A DNA stretch of 64,000 nucleotides from Clitopilus passeckerianus (taxonomy: Eukaryota > Basidiomycota > Agaricomycetes > Agaricales > Entolomataceae): assembly GCA_944990035.1 (NCBI GenBank), contig CALYLX010000047.1, positions 1 to 64,000 on the forward strand, in the 5' to 3' direction. Under the pieces are notes generated by a model. That model was given only the letters and a program-made list of their open reading frames with translations, was not told the origin of the DNA and searched no databases. Both the position numbers and the translations under genes were made by a program. Shown here piece by piece: positions 48,106 through 59,800 of this stretch. Numbering within the stretch: the stretch's first letter is position 1; the number at the start of each line of letters is the position of its first letter.

Positions 48106-48522
48106 CCAATGGGCACAATTCTTTCAGATTATCAATATTATCTATCTCGGCTACCGTCCCCGCCGCCAAACACATCCATCACCTCTTCGGCATCGCGTCC
48201 AACGACGACCAACGCCCTTCCTGCAGCGAGCAAGCAGCTCCTGCACAGCCGCCGCGGCCCAGGCTGTATAGATCATCATATCCGCAGCGGTGTGTTTTAC
48301 CACGAATACACAGGGCTGAGATTTCTGACTTCAGAATCACTTGGCAGGAGCTCCACAAAACTCAGGAATTTGAACAGAAAAAAATCAGTAGAAGGCCAGA
48401 AAACCAATACGACATCAAGGTACAAGTTATGATCAATATGAAAATATTTAAATTGTGTATGCACCAACTCAGGCCGTCAAACGGCCAAGCGGGTAGTTTC
48501 TCCGCTTAAAGGCCACCAGTCT
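48106..48522. other. Region between the DNA element and the HsbA gene, no confident gene
   Basis: A 107-codon plus-strand frame starts with an ATG four bases from the element end (48109-48432, MGTILSDYQYYLSRLPSPPP). The minus strand is also partly open. Neither has recognisable motifs and both may be remnants of a gene split by the element insertion. Confidence 0.3.
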
Positions 48523-49192
48523 CTAAGAATACGCCTTGATCGTGGTGGCGAAAGCAGCATCCACCGTATTCTTGGCGTTCGTCGCTTCAGCAACAAGACT
48601 AGCCTGTCAAATAGTGAGTAAACTACGAACAGAGCTCTTTTATTGTAGGGCTTACCGGGCAGAGAGCAATGAGGGCGGTTTCGAAAGCACTTGTCGCCGA
48701 GGCTAAGGCCTTGATATCAGATAGGGCCAGAGCAGACAAATTGCCGAGGGGGATGGCGTCGAAAGCGGGTTTCTTCTTAACGATCTGGGTTAAGGCATCC
48801 AAAATAGTCGGCTCAAAAGCTTCAACGCTATCGAGTATGTCGATTTCAGTACGAGAAATTGGAGCTATCTGAAGGAATATGCCTTAGTATCGGTAGTCGC
48901 CGTGTTGACGGTCTTGAGGAGGTTCTGAGCCCTGGTGTGAATCCCCTGTCATTGGAGCCGGTGAGCGCCTGTCACCGTGTATACAAGCAGACAAAGATGT
49001 GTACCAATGCTGGGTCAATGTTCCGCCAGGGTTGGCAAATCTCTTGATGGCGGTGTCCAATGCAGTAACTTGGGTATTAATTTGAGCAATATCGGCCTCA
49101 ATTTGAGCAACAGTCCGCTTCACTGGGGTGTAAAGACCAGAGATAGCGATGCCAGTGATCAAAAGGAAAATGGTAAAGATGCGAAACATCAT
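48523..49192 (-). CDS. HsbA-like secreted hydrophobic-surface-binding protein (two frame breaks)
   Basis: The start MMFRIFTIFLLITGIAIS is a clear signal peptide. The mature part matches the HsbA layout: VAQIEADIAQINTQVTALDT, IKRFANPGGTLTQ, then IHTRAQNLLKTVNTATTDTK, EIDILDSVEAFEPTILDALT, IVKKKPAFDAIPLGNLSALA, LKALASATSAFETALIALCP and, after an intron at about 48605-48655, ASLVAEATNAKNTVDAAFAT ending IKAYS at TAG 48523-48525. HsbA proteins coat hydrophobic surfaces and recruit lytic enzymes. Frame breaks near 49015 (CAG|CATTG needs one G) and near 48871 (CCTTC needs one T) interrupt the model. Both fit the homopolymer error pattern seen elsewhere, but a recent pseudogene is possible because this family is expendable and often multicopy. 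Confidence 0.7.
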
Positions 49193-50456
49193 TGGAGGTA
49201 ATAGTGTACGTCTTAGAAGACGCGTTGTTGACCTTCAACCTCCGTATTTTCTGCCCCTTTATACCTGTCGCTGACACGGGTCTACAAACATGTGTTTGGC
49301 GATCTGAAGAGAGAAAAATACCCGCATCCTCACGAGATCTACAGAGACGTCAGTGTCTCATGGTACTCTGAACGGGTGCAAATGATGGCTAATTGAAGAT
49401 CGTCGGTCCTGCCATTAGGTAAATTTCGCTGCGGAACCCTTCAATATCCATTTCTGAATCCAAGTTGCATTATGGGGACGAGGATCAACCCAGAAAAAAT
49501 TGCCCAGCTTCTAAACGCGGCGTTTCGCGATTATACTAGGGAGGATTCCCTAGAGGTACCTATCTTGAGGTCCGAAAGAGCTAGGTCAATGTGGCGCAAG
49601 TGGTCACTGATACCAACAGCACTGCAAACACGGTGCAACTAAGCCATTAGATAGTAGATCCGTTAAGATGTTATGTGACTTGACAATAGAGCATCATCTA
49701 CTGGGATGGTGCTATGAGTAGTTAAATTCACGACGAAGTAGTTCTATGATCGACCGTGGGGTACCATGATGTGGTTCGGATGATTGATGGTCGAGATGTT
49801 GAAGGAGGGAACCCTACAGGGAGAAGCCGATCACTTATCGTACTTGACCGTTCAAAACCCTTCTGAGTTGACATATTCATGAACAGAACATGTCACGGCT
49901 GCAGAGGCCTGAAATACATATTTCCGTCTACTGATTGCAGTAGTTCTTTTTTTTTCAAGCGCTCAAGGTGATGATGATGGCACCCCGCGTTTTCTGATCA
50001 AATGATCATGGCCCCGCATTGAAGGCATATTTTCACATCGACCCCATAAACATCAATGTTGTTGCTGGAACTTCCAATTCCTCACAAGCACCGCAATGTA
50101 CGGTCAAAATGCCCCGCATAAACCCCCAACTAATGCTCCCGGGCCTCCAAAACGGCGATGCACAGGCTCTTAGTCAGGGATTTGCGTTCCTACAACCTGA
50201 GGCTTGGCCAGCTGAGTGACTTCGTTGATCCCACCTGATCACCGGAGAGGGATCACTGGCAGAGAACGAGGAAAGCACAAAGCCTTGACGTAATGCGGTT
50301 TGTAGAAAGGGTCTCATAGATATCAGTAGTCTCATGCGGATAGGATGGCTGGAAAACATAAAAACGAGTTACGAATAATCTGGAACAAACATGCTGTAAA
50401 TCCATTAACACCATTAGCCAACAAGAGCGACATAAGGAACCCAGAGGAAGTGTATT
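49193..50456. other. 1.26-kb gene-poor interval
   Basis: Upstream region of the HsbA-like gene and 3' flank of the phosphatase gene. No open frame with recognisable features, tRNA or repeat was found. A small perfect hairpin (CTAGGGA / TCCCTAG with a 4-base loop) lies at about 49536-49553. Confidence 0.45.
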
Positions 50457-52413
50457 TTACAACTCGGCCCTCGCATATTGCTCAGACCGTAAACGCTCCA
50501 CGAAGTCAACTATGAATTGCACCTGTTCATATGTTTCGATAGCCTTCATGCTTCTTCGCCTTCGGACAACCGAGATGATCCTTTCCACGAACCGAATAGT
50601 GTCAACCGGCACTCCTCGTAGGCGGTGTTGAAGCGGAGGGAGCAATTCGTGTGTGTCTGTATCAGCAAATGGATTCTTGTCAGAAGGATCGATCCAGCCA
50701 CAAATTCCGAGACGAATGAGCCAGCAGCAGGCTATCACCCCCGCCCGGCCCACACCTCCGCGACAGTGAACGAGTACGTGTATTCCGGAAAGGGTATACG
50801 ATTCAATGACCTGAGTCAGGTGTGCATCAAGAGAAGCGGGTGCTAAAGGTGCAAGACCTTCAGGGGTTGGGATCCTGCCAGGTCGTGCCCATCAGAAGCT
50901 GTACAACAAAGGAAAGAAACGACTCAACCGCAGAACATCCAGACCGGTTCTCTGAGCGAGAGCTTCGTATTGGGGCCACGGAGCTCCAAGGAATTCAAGC
51001 TCGACATCGTCCAAGCAGCTGCAAGTATGTGAGAATCAGCCTGGAAAGAGCAACGAACACCTGACCATATCAAGCACCCGACGCCTAACTGTTTAATCCT
51101 CCGAAGATCCGTCTCCAGATCTCGACATACACCCCCACGCCCTTTCACAGGGCCAGCTAATCGCACTAGAAGGTCATGGAAATGGATTTCAGCAATGCCA
51201 TTGAAGCATGAATCGAGTGTGAAGTACCTTTTTTGCCAGGGCACGAAGATAAAAACAAATTACCAAGCTTAATGCTTGGACTTGGCGGCAGAAGTAAGCT
51301 ACTCTCCAGGGGACTATCCTCGGGGGACGTGCGTCGCGACCTGGGTATACAGTCAGTCGTAGCGTAGACTGATCGAGGTTCACTCAGGCTTACCTTGTTG
51401 TGATAGGATTTGATCCGTCATCGAGCCGGCTCAGTGGGAGTAGCCCATCGAGAACAGGAATACGATTGGGCGGGTGTAGTATGGGTAGTGATAGCGATAA
51501 GGACAGAGAGGGAGGGCTTGGTGAAGAAGCCTGGACCACAGGGGAGGGTTGCAGGGAGAGTGATCGAGTCTGAGTAGAGGAGAATAAGGATATGGTCTTG
51601 TTATTCCACGGCAGCGAGAAGCTATCCGTCAGAGCAGCTCTGAGAGCTTCCGTTACGCTCTGAGGTGCTTTGTGATTCACCGGGAATGATTGGACACCGG
51701 CTGGGGTAGAATAAGGTGTTGACGGGGATGGTGGCGCTAATCGATCCAGTGTGAAGGGTGGTGAAATCGTGAATATAGTTGGGTAAGACGATGGCGTAGG
51801 CGTGACATGGGAAGATACAAATGACAGTAGTTCTGGCGGTATTACAGATGATACACTAGGCAAGAAGAAGGTTAGTGTGCAATAATCAGAAGTGAAAATA
51901 CTCACTTAATTGGATGAGAAGAAGAAGTTTTGATAGACGGGTCTAATAGTACAGGCGGTGATACAGTTATGTCCAGAGATGAACTGAGGGCGGCGTTTAT
52001 GTCCTTTTCCAGCTGAGTGACTACAGAATCTGGAAGGGCCTCGCGGGATTCGAGAACGATGGGCGGTTGGAGGGAAGGCTTGTAACTTGGCCACCATGGT
52101 TTGGCTAATGAGGATACCTCTTGACGAAGCCTGAGCTCTTGAAAAATATCTGGTAGTTGAACTGAAAGAGGCTGATATTTTACAGGACACCCTATAGAAT
52201 TCTCAGACGATGAGCGATAGCAATTTTTTTTTTGATAGCAGCTGCCAGTGCCTACCCTTGGGACCAAACTTCAGACGGTTATATTCGCTTGCATGATGTT
52301 GTGATGCCAATGGTGCGAGCTCAATGACTTTTGTCAATACAACGCTGCACTCGATGAAAATATTTGGAATTCACCTGCTCTGTATAGGAGCTCAGAGCGG
52401 CTACATTCGACAT
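50457..52413 (-). CDS. Cysteine-based (CX5R) protein phosphatase, dual-specificity type
   Basis: The catalytic P-loop is HVLVHCRGGVGRAGVIACC at about 50770: Cys-Arg-Gly-Gly-Val-Gly-Arg, the CX5R signature of tyrosine/dual-specificity phosphatases. It is preceded by CRDLETDLRRIKQLGVGCLI, DDVELEFLGAPWPQYEALAQ and RTGLDVLRIPTPEGLAPLAP, and followed by FVERIISVVRRRRSMKAIET, ending EQYARAEL at TAA 50457-50459. The N-terminal half (about 51250-52413) is a Ser/Pro-rich disordered region (LPDIFQELRLRQEVSSLAKP; SPPFTLDRLAPPSPSTP). The preferred start is the ATG at 52413; the first two small exons are uncertain because the joins need a specific acceptor choice. The aspartate general acid is probably the Asp of LDDVELE. 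A ten-T run sits in an intron near 52225. It is divergent from the chitin synthase gene (227 bp). Confidence 0.78.
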
Positions 52414-52640
52414 AATTTTGCGGCTCTGCTATAAGACCAGAGGCTTACAAGCTGAGCAGAAAGTATGCCGCCCCTTGCATCAATCAAACCACGTGGACGT
52501 GTCAATCAGGGCTTTGTGTCCATTCTCCCGAGTAGTAACCAGCAACAATCTTTTCGCAATCGTCAGTCAACTCCAGCAGGCCTGCTATTCCTTCCCTCGA
52601 CACAGCTGCAGACCGTTGCGGCTGCCCATCCTTTCGTTAA

Positions 52641-55600
52641 ATGGCCCTTCGTTTTCAGCAATCACCAGTTATTCACGCTAACGATGTACCAATACCCACG
52701 ACACGACAACCTCAAGCGCAGCTGTCAGGCGCAACCGTTCGCAGAGCAAAGACTCTTACTCGCCCAGAGCGAGGCGTCGCCCCAGTACCTCTCATAAACC
52801 CCCACCGCTCTCCAACGTCTCCCTCTCAACCCACTCAGGAGACCTACGATGGTTCCACAGTCTGGAAATGGTTCTCAATAATTGTCACTTTTTGGGCCCC
52901 CGACGTCCTTCTCAGCTCCATGAGCCGTTTCAAAGACAAGAACGTCAGGCAGGCATGGAGAGAGAAAATTGCCCTCTGTTTTATTATTGCCGTCATGTGT
53001 GCTGCCATAGGCTTCGTGACAGTCGGTTTCCAGAAGGTGCTCTGCCCGCAGGATTCGACCTCAGACGCTAGATTCCTCCACGTCGGCGACGGTCAGGGCA
53101 CCCTTGGTATTCAAGGCGTTATTTACGACGTAACAAACGCCAAGTCAACTGCTGACATCGACTTCTCCGATTATGCGAGGAAGCCAGGCCAGGATATCAC
53201 CTACCTCTTTAAACGCACGACCAATGATTACCCTCTTTGCAAGGGCCTGAAATTCCGTCTCGCTCAAGACGATCCTTGCGCAAGTGCCAAGGATTGCCCT
53301 CTCCCCGAAATTAGTGCCGACAGCACTTACCAATCCCTAGCCCTCAACAAGACACGCTTTCTGGCAGGCTATTCGTGGGAGCAGGTTGCTCTTCTCAACC
53401 AGTACATCGTTCTCGACGGAGCAGTTATCAACCTCAAACCCTATCTCGAACAACACATCACCCCCATACCGACTGACCCTGTGGACAAAGTTATTCGAAC
53501 ACTCTTGAAAAAGGGCAACACCGGCAGCGGCAAGGACGGAACGCGCCTTTTCTCCAGTCGTGCAGACACCAACTCCGCCATCCCATGCATTAAGCAGCGC
53601 TACTACGCGGGAAATATTGACAAGGTCACTCCTGGCTGCTTTGTCACCAACTTGGTCTTATACGCTGGCCTCATCGTCATCCTGGGGCTCGTCTTCGTTC
53701 GGTTCGTAATGGCTTGCGTGTTCAATTGGTTCATGTCAGCAAAATTGGCTGGCCCGCCAACAAGCCAGGAACTCAATCGTTCAGCCATCAGCCCTGCCGT
53801 TTTACCGGAAGGCGCGAACGTATCCGTCGACAATCGCAACGGCACAGCACCGTGGGCGGGCCCCGGCGGGACCAAGAATTCCAAGCTCATGAAGTCTGTT
53901 CGATCATTTGCGTCATCCACAGCGACCCTTACACCCTCGGATTCCGCTGCCCCCATAATGAGCTTGACTCAGATTGGCGCAGAACTATTTGCGGTGTGCT
54001 TGGTCACTTGCTACTCCGAGGGCGAAGATTCGCTTCGGACGACGTTGGATTCCATCTCGCAAACGACATATTCCGACGCAAGGAAACTACTTTTCGTTGT
54101 AGCGGATGGTATGATCACAGGAGCTGGGGAGAAACGGAGCACACCAGACATTTGTGTATCTCTCCTCGATGCTGATCCTCGCTTTGGAAACCCAATGCCA
54201 ATGAGCTATGGCGCTGTTGGATCAGGTACGAAAGCTCAGAACCGGGCTTTGGTCTATGCTGGCCATTACAGTACGTAATTTGCAAATTCTAATTGCCATC
54301 ATAATTGAACTTCTGTCATCCAGCTGTTGCCGGTCGTCGTACACCAACGATCATCATTGTCAAATGCGGTACTGAGGAGGAAGCTCGAACCGAGAAGAAA
54401 CCTGGCAACCGTGGCAAACGCGACAGTCAGCTCATCCTCATGAACTTTTTCTCCCGTGTCACCTACAATGATCGTATGACACCGTTGGATTTCGACTTGT
54501 TCAGAAAAATACATGTTCTCATGGGTGTAACACCAGACTTCTTTGAAGTCGTATTAATGGTATGTTCCTGTAAAAATCTGATTTGCTGGCCCGTGACTAA
54601 CTAGTACTTGTAGGTTGATGCTGACACCAAGGTCTTCCCCGACTCACTCGGATATCTGGTTAACTGCATGCACCACGACCAAATGATCATGGGCGTCTGC
54701 GGAGAAACCCGCATTGCAAACAAAAGGCAATCATGGGTCACCGCAATCCAAGTCTTTGAATACTTCATCTCTCATCACCTTGCCAAGGCCTTTGAGTCGG
54801 TATTCGGTGGTGTCTCCTGTCTACCAGGATGCTTCTCCATGTTCCGCTTGAAGGCCAGGAAAGCAGCAGGTGATGATTGGGTACCGCTCATCGTCAAACC
54901 TGAAATCGTCAAGGAATATAGCCAGTGCGAAGTGACAACACTCCATCAGAAGAACCTCTTGTTGCTAGGAGAGGATCGCTTCCTTACAACTTGCCTCCTT
55001 CGAACTTTCCCCAACCGAAAAATGATGTTCCTCCCACAAGCCAAATGCAGAACTATCGTCCCCGATACGTTCTCTGTCCTTCTATCACAGCGTCGTCGAT
55101 GGATCAATTCAACCATTCACAACCTGATGGAACTCGTCCTCGTCCGAAATCTGTGCGGCACCTTCTGCTTCAGTATGCAGTTCGTTGTAGCCCTTGATCT
55201 TCTTGGCACTATTGTGCTACCTATCGCCATCAGTCTCACATATGCCCTCATCATTGGCTCAGCCTTGAACCCTCCTAAGAGTTTCGCGGAAGCCATTCCT
55301 CTCATTCTTCTTGTCGCGGTCCTCGGCCTCCCTGCCGTCCTAATCATGATAACCACAAGAAAGGTCATCTACGTATTCTGGATGTTTATCTACCTTTTGG
55401 CCCTCCCTATCTGGAATTGTGTCCTTCCCATCTACGCATTCTGGCACTTCGACGATTTTTCATGGGGTGAAACAAGGTAATGGAGTACCCGTTCTCGAAG
55501 CTGGATTTCGCTGATGTACCGGAATCTATAGGAAAGTAGAAGGAGAAGCAAAGGGAGAAGGTCACGGAGCCGGATCTGGTGGCAAGATGGTGGCAATACC

Positions 55601-56225
55601 CATGAGGCGCTGGGAAGATTGGGAACGTTCAAGATTGAGGAAGCTCAAGCGTGAAGAAAGGAGAAGGAAAGACTTGGAACGCTCACATCCTGGTGGATTT
55701 GTAACCGGTGAAGGTGATCTTCTGAGCGTCCGAGGAATAGACTCTCGGAGTCAGTTCGATGGCTCAGACACCATATCAGTCACCTCGTCGGAAGAAGATC
55801 AATGGGGACCACAAATTGGAGGGTACAACGAGAACCATTCTCAGTATCCCCCTCCACCCGTCGGCCTCCATGTTTCTCCGGATCAGATACGGGGCGGGAA
55901 GACTCTTGGGGGTGCAGAGCTAGAAGCTATGCTCGAATCTGGGTTCGATGACAAGCGAACACCACCGACCTCGACCTACGCCCCTCGATATCAACTCTCC
56001 GAGACAGGGTCGACAGTGCAGTTGGCTGACGTAGGCGGTAACGGCTATGCTCCCTTGACCAGGTCATCCTCACCAGGGCTACCTGTTCCTCATTCAAACC
56101 AACTTTCCCCAACTTCTCCGACAATTCAAATGAGCGGTGAGCCCCCTCGAGCCCCTGGAGGGCGTCACGCCAATGGGGAGCGATATGGCCCGCTCGGTCC
56201 ACTTGATCCTGCAACAAGGTTTTAA
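52641..56225 (+). CDS. Chitin synthase, class IV (division 2)
   Basis: Integral membrane glycosyltransferase (GT2) polymerising UDP-GlcNAc into chitin; class IV enzymes include yeast Chs3. The start is [20 protein letters not shown]. Membrane spans near residues 70-90 ([17 protein letters not shown]) and 115-135 ([20 protein letters not shown]) flank a cytochrome-b5-like segment, then another span [20 protein letters not shown]. Catalytic motifs: [36 protein letters not shown] (Asp), [19 protein letters not shown] (EDR) and [20 protein letters not shown] (QRRRW). A cluster of membrane spans follows, then a cytosolic tail with basic [16 protein letters not shown] and a Ser/Pro-rich end, stop TAA at 56223-56225. 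There is no myosin head, which excludes classes V and VII. Three introns (about 54271, 54559 and 55479), all in frame. Confidence 0.93.
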
Positions 56226-56809
56226 TGATATACGACTTTCGCATTGTGTCAGGTGCATTGACGTTGGAATGCGACGTTCCTGTGATATACCCCCACCTTA
56301 CATCTCCACATTTATTTGTACCTTCATGCTGTCCTGGCAGACCTCGTCAATGCACCTTTCTTCGTACCCAATAGTACTTTTAATACCCAACTGGTTGTTG
56401 ATGGCTAGGCATTCTCATTGGCATTTTTTACGCATGTTGATAACCACATATACATACAACATTGTCTCATTAGTTCTTCGTGGACATATTTCTTTAGCGT
56501 GAATAGCTTGAATAGAAGTAACTCTCATTCTCATCTTGTTAGATTGGACATGACTTCTGGGGCCTCGGATAGTGTTGTGGTCATCCCCAGCTTCAGGTTG
56601 TCAACGCGTCTGATGAATGCGGTGCCCGACGCCGAAGGGCTTGATGAGCTATTGAAATGCATCAATATCACAGTTGTGAGCGCTTGAAACGGAACCTTTA
56701 GTACAACGTTCTGCGAACATCTTACGTCCCCTCTATAGTACCCCCTATAACTAAGGGTTATCTACTTCCCATATCACGGCAAAGCGCCTACTCCCTGTAC
56801 GATCGTCGA
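56226..56809. other. Intergenic between the chitin synthase and DUF3684 genes
   Basis: A 584-bp gap between tandem plus-strand genes, holding the chitin synthase 3' end and DUF3684 promoter. A 45-codon ATG frame (about 56549-56686, MTSGASDSVVVIPSFRLST) has coding-like composition but no support. No other feature is seen. Confidence 0.45.
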
Positions 56810-59800
56810 ATGGCCAACGTTGCACGAGATGCGCTAGTAAGTCCCAAGGCTATTTGAGGATTTCTGATAGCGTCTGATGTGCTCTGCCTGCGTTCTAGTG
56901 GGCTAGTGGTCACGATGAATCTGTAGAAGTCAACCAGAGAGCCTTGATCGACAAGGTCTTAGCACGATACTCTGGCGAATTCACGGTGTTCCGAGAACTT
57001 CTCCAGAACTCGGACGATGCGCAGGCGACCAGCGTGGAGATACGATTCGAGACCAAGGACTACGTGGATAGGGTCAAGGGAAGTTCTGAGGAAGAGCATG
57101 CGAATGAGTCCGCCTTACCGGACCTCAAATCCTCGCTGGTATGCTCAAACAGACGTAGAATCTCCGCCATAATTTTGATTGTACTCCAAAGGTTCATCAG
57201 TGGGTCTTCAAGAATAATGGTATCAAGTTTAGGGAGGAAGATTGGAGCAGGTTGAAGAAGATTGGTGAGGTGCATCCTAACTCCTACCTAGCCTGGCTCT
57301 GACCACCCAGTTAAGCGGAGGGGAATCCTGACGAAGAAAAGATTGGCGCATTTGGTGTAGGTAAGAGAGGTATGCTATTCAGGCGGGCAGTATAACCAAT
57401 CTTTCATATCCAGGCTTCTATTCGCTGTTTTCAGTGACTGAGGAACCTTTCGTTACATCTGGAGGTTCGTGGCAGCAGAACATACCTCATCTTGATACAT
57501 AACAATCTTCCCCAGATCAATGGATGGGTTTCTATTGGAAGGACAAGAAGGACCAGGTATGTTCACCTCCCAGCTATCAATCCCCAATAGCCCATCATTA
57601 ATCTATCCACCAGCTTTTTGCTCGTAGAGGCTCGCTGCCATCCTCGTCTAGCCCAGATTCGCCATGGACAACTTTTGAAATGGTCCTGAGGGAGCCTACA
57701 CCCATTCCCGTTGCATTTGACTTCACTCGTTTCCTGGCTTCGTCAATAACCTTCATGACCCACCTCCGAGAAGTCAGCCTCTTCTTTGACGACACGCGCT
57801 TGGCATATTTGAAGAAAACGCCGGGGGTTCCCCAGCAGATTGATCTTCCAAAAAGGCTCCGATCACTGTCAACATCAGGAATGATGAGTGTGAGGGGCCT
57901 GCAATCTACATGTAACCACTTAATTCGCTCGCTCTTAAACGGGTTTCCCTCACAATTTGTTTGCAGCGCTACATATCCAAGCGAAAGTATTGCATTTGGT
58001 ATATACGTCAGGCTCAGAGAAGAAATCTCGACCAGCCCCAGCAGCCAAACCTAAATTGGGCGGTTTCTTCTCGAGTCTATTCACCTCAATCGCAGGCAGT
58101 GCTACACCCCAGCGTTCTTCCACTCCCCTACCAAACCAGTCAAATATCGATCCTCTCGATGTGAACGAAACAAGTGTTGCCCTATCTGTATTCTCAGCGG
58201 AGGTCGATGTCAAACTAAACAAGAAGATCTCGGCGGAGCTATTTCGGTCGACAAAGAAGAATCCACCCACAAAAGTCAAATATGAGCTGATCTATGTATG
58301 TGTATCTTTTGCAGCAGCCTTGGATACTCATGCCTATTATATTGAATAGACCGCTAAAGATGAATATGACAAGAGCAAGAAGGAAGATGATTTGCATGCG
58401 TATTCAACAGGCAGCATTTTTCAGGGGTTAAGGGCCGACCTTGATGGGTAAGTACAGCCTTTGCATACTTGTCGTTTAATTCTCTAACGTGAGTCACAAG
58501 GTCGGGAGCCACACGTATTTTCATCGTACGTGTCCTTCGTAATAGGGTTAAAGGTGTTTTCTCATCTTTATAGGGACATGCAACTGGCCAAACCACTGGA
58601 CTAGGCGGCCACATGGCCTCTCGGTTTATACCCACTGTGGAAAGGGAGTCAATAGATTTAATGTATGGTTGTCCCATTAAGACCTATTGTCATGCAATAC
58701 TGAACCACCCTTTACGCAGGGATCGCAATGTTGCGCGTACGTCTATTGCAAATGTCCTTTTCACTCTGCCTTATCTTTGCTCGCAGTTTGGAACAAGGAT
58801 CTGCTCTCTGTTGGCGGGTTTCTGGCCCGTGCCGCATATGAGCGCGAGTTGGACACCATCAAGAATCTGTGGGATGGTGCCTCCACCGCAGATTCTACAA
58901 TAGATGTCGATCTACAGAACTGGCTTCGCGGCCGCTGCATCCACGCCTTGAAATTCTTCACGTTCCATCCTTCCACACCATCCAATGATGTAAGCACATT
59001 GCTAGAGGCGGCGTTTTTTTCGTGCGATGCACGTGGTGCCTTCCCTCTCGTCTCGAATGTCGGCGTGTGCAGCGGTAGCGATATCCGCCTTCCCGACCCT
59101 GCATTCAAGGATTTCCTTAAACACCTCCCTGTTCTCCCAGATGACGTTTTAGCGGATGCATCCGGTATGATTGCAACTCTGCAAAACAGAGGCATGATCA
59201 AGAACATCACATTCGACGACGTCTTAAAAGAGTTGCGAGCGCGACCATTGACCCAAAGCGAAATGGTTGCATGCTTGAACTGGTGGATTGGGTTAAGCAA
59301 GCAGGCCGCCAAAGTTCAGCATGGACCAAGGACGCAATTCCTCGATGCAGCCATCCTTTTGATCGAAAAGACGGACAAAGCAGATGAGAAGATAACTCCT
59401 CTTAGCTCTGTCCGAAGTTTCATCAACACCAAGAGCATTGCTAACATCATACCTCTCGATGGACCGCTGCCAAGTCATCTACTTCCCACCGAGGTTTCTA
59501 GGAATCTACCTCCAGATGAACTGGGCTCAGCCTTCCCTTGGAGCGAACTTACCATCCCCCAGTGGCTTCAACACCTTTGCTCACCACCTATCCGAAAATT
59601 CAAGACGGATTATGACATCACTCTTTCGGCGGCTTGGGCTGAGCGGGTCCTCTCGATTATTGCACGCACTTGGACAAACCTTTCCCAATCATCCAAAAAT
59701 GAAATCCAAACTTGCCTCAAGAACCTTGCGTGTATACCAACCTCGTCAGGAATGAAGATTCCAGAGCAGGCATATTTTGCTTCAGCAAACATTTTCAACG

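Noticed and set aside
49536..49553. Hairpin as a terminator or RNA gene
   Set aside because: A 7-bp stem alone is expected by chance and no transcript context supports it.
50019..50219. 66-codon plus-strand frame as a gene
   Set aside because: It starts with TTG, has no features and lies alone in a gene-poor interval.
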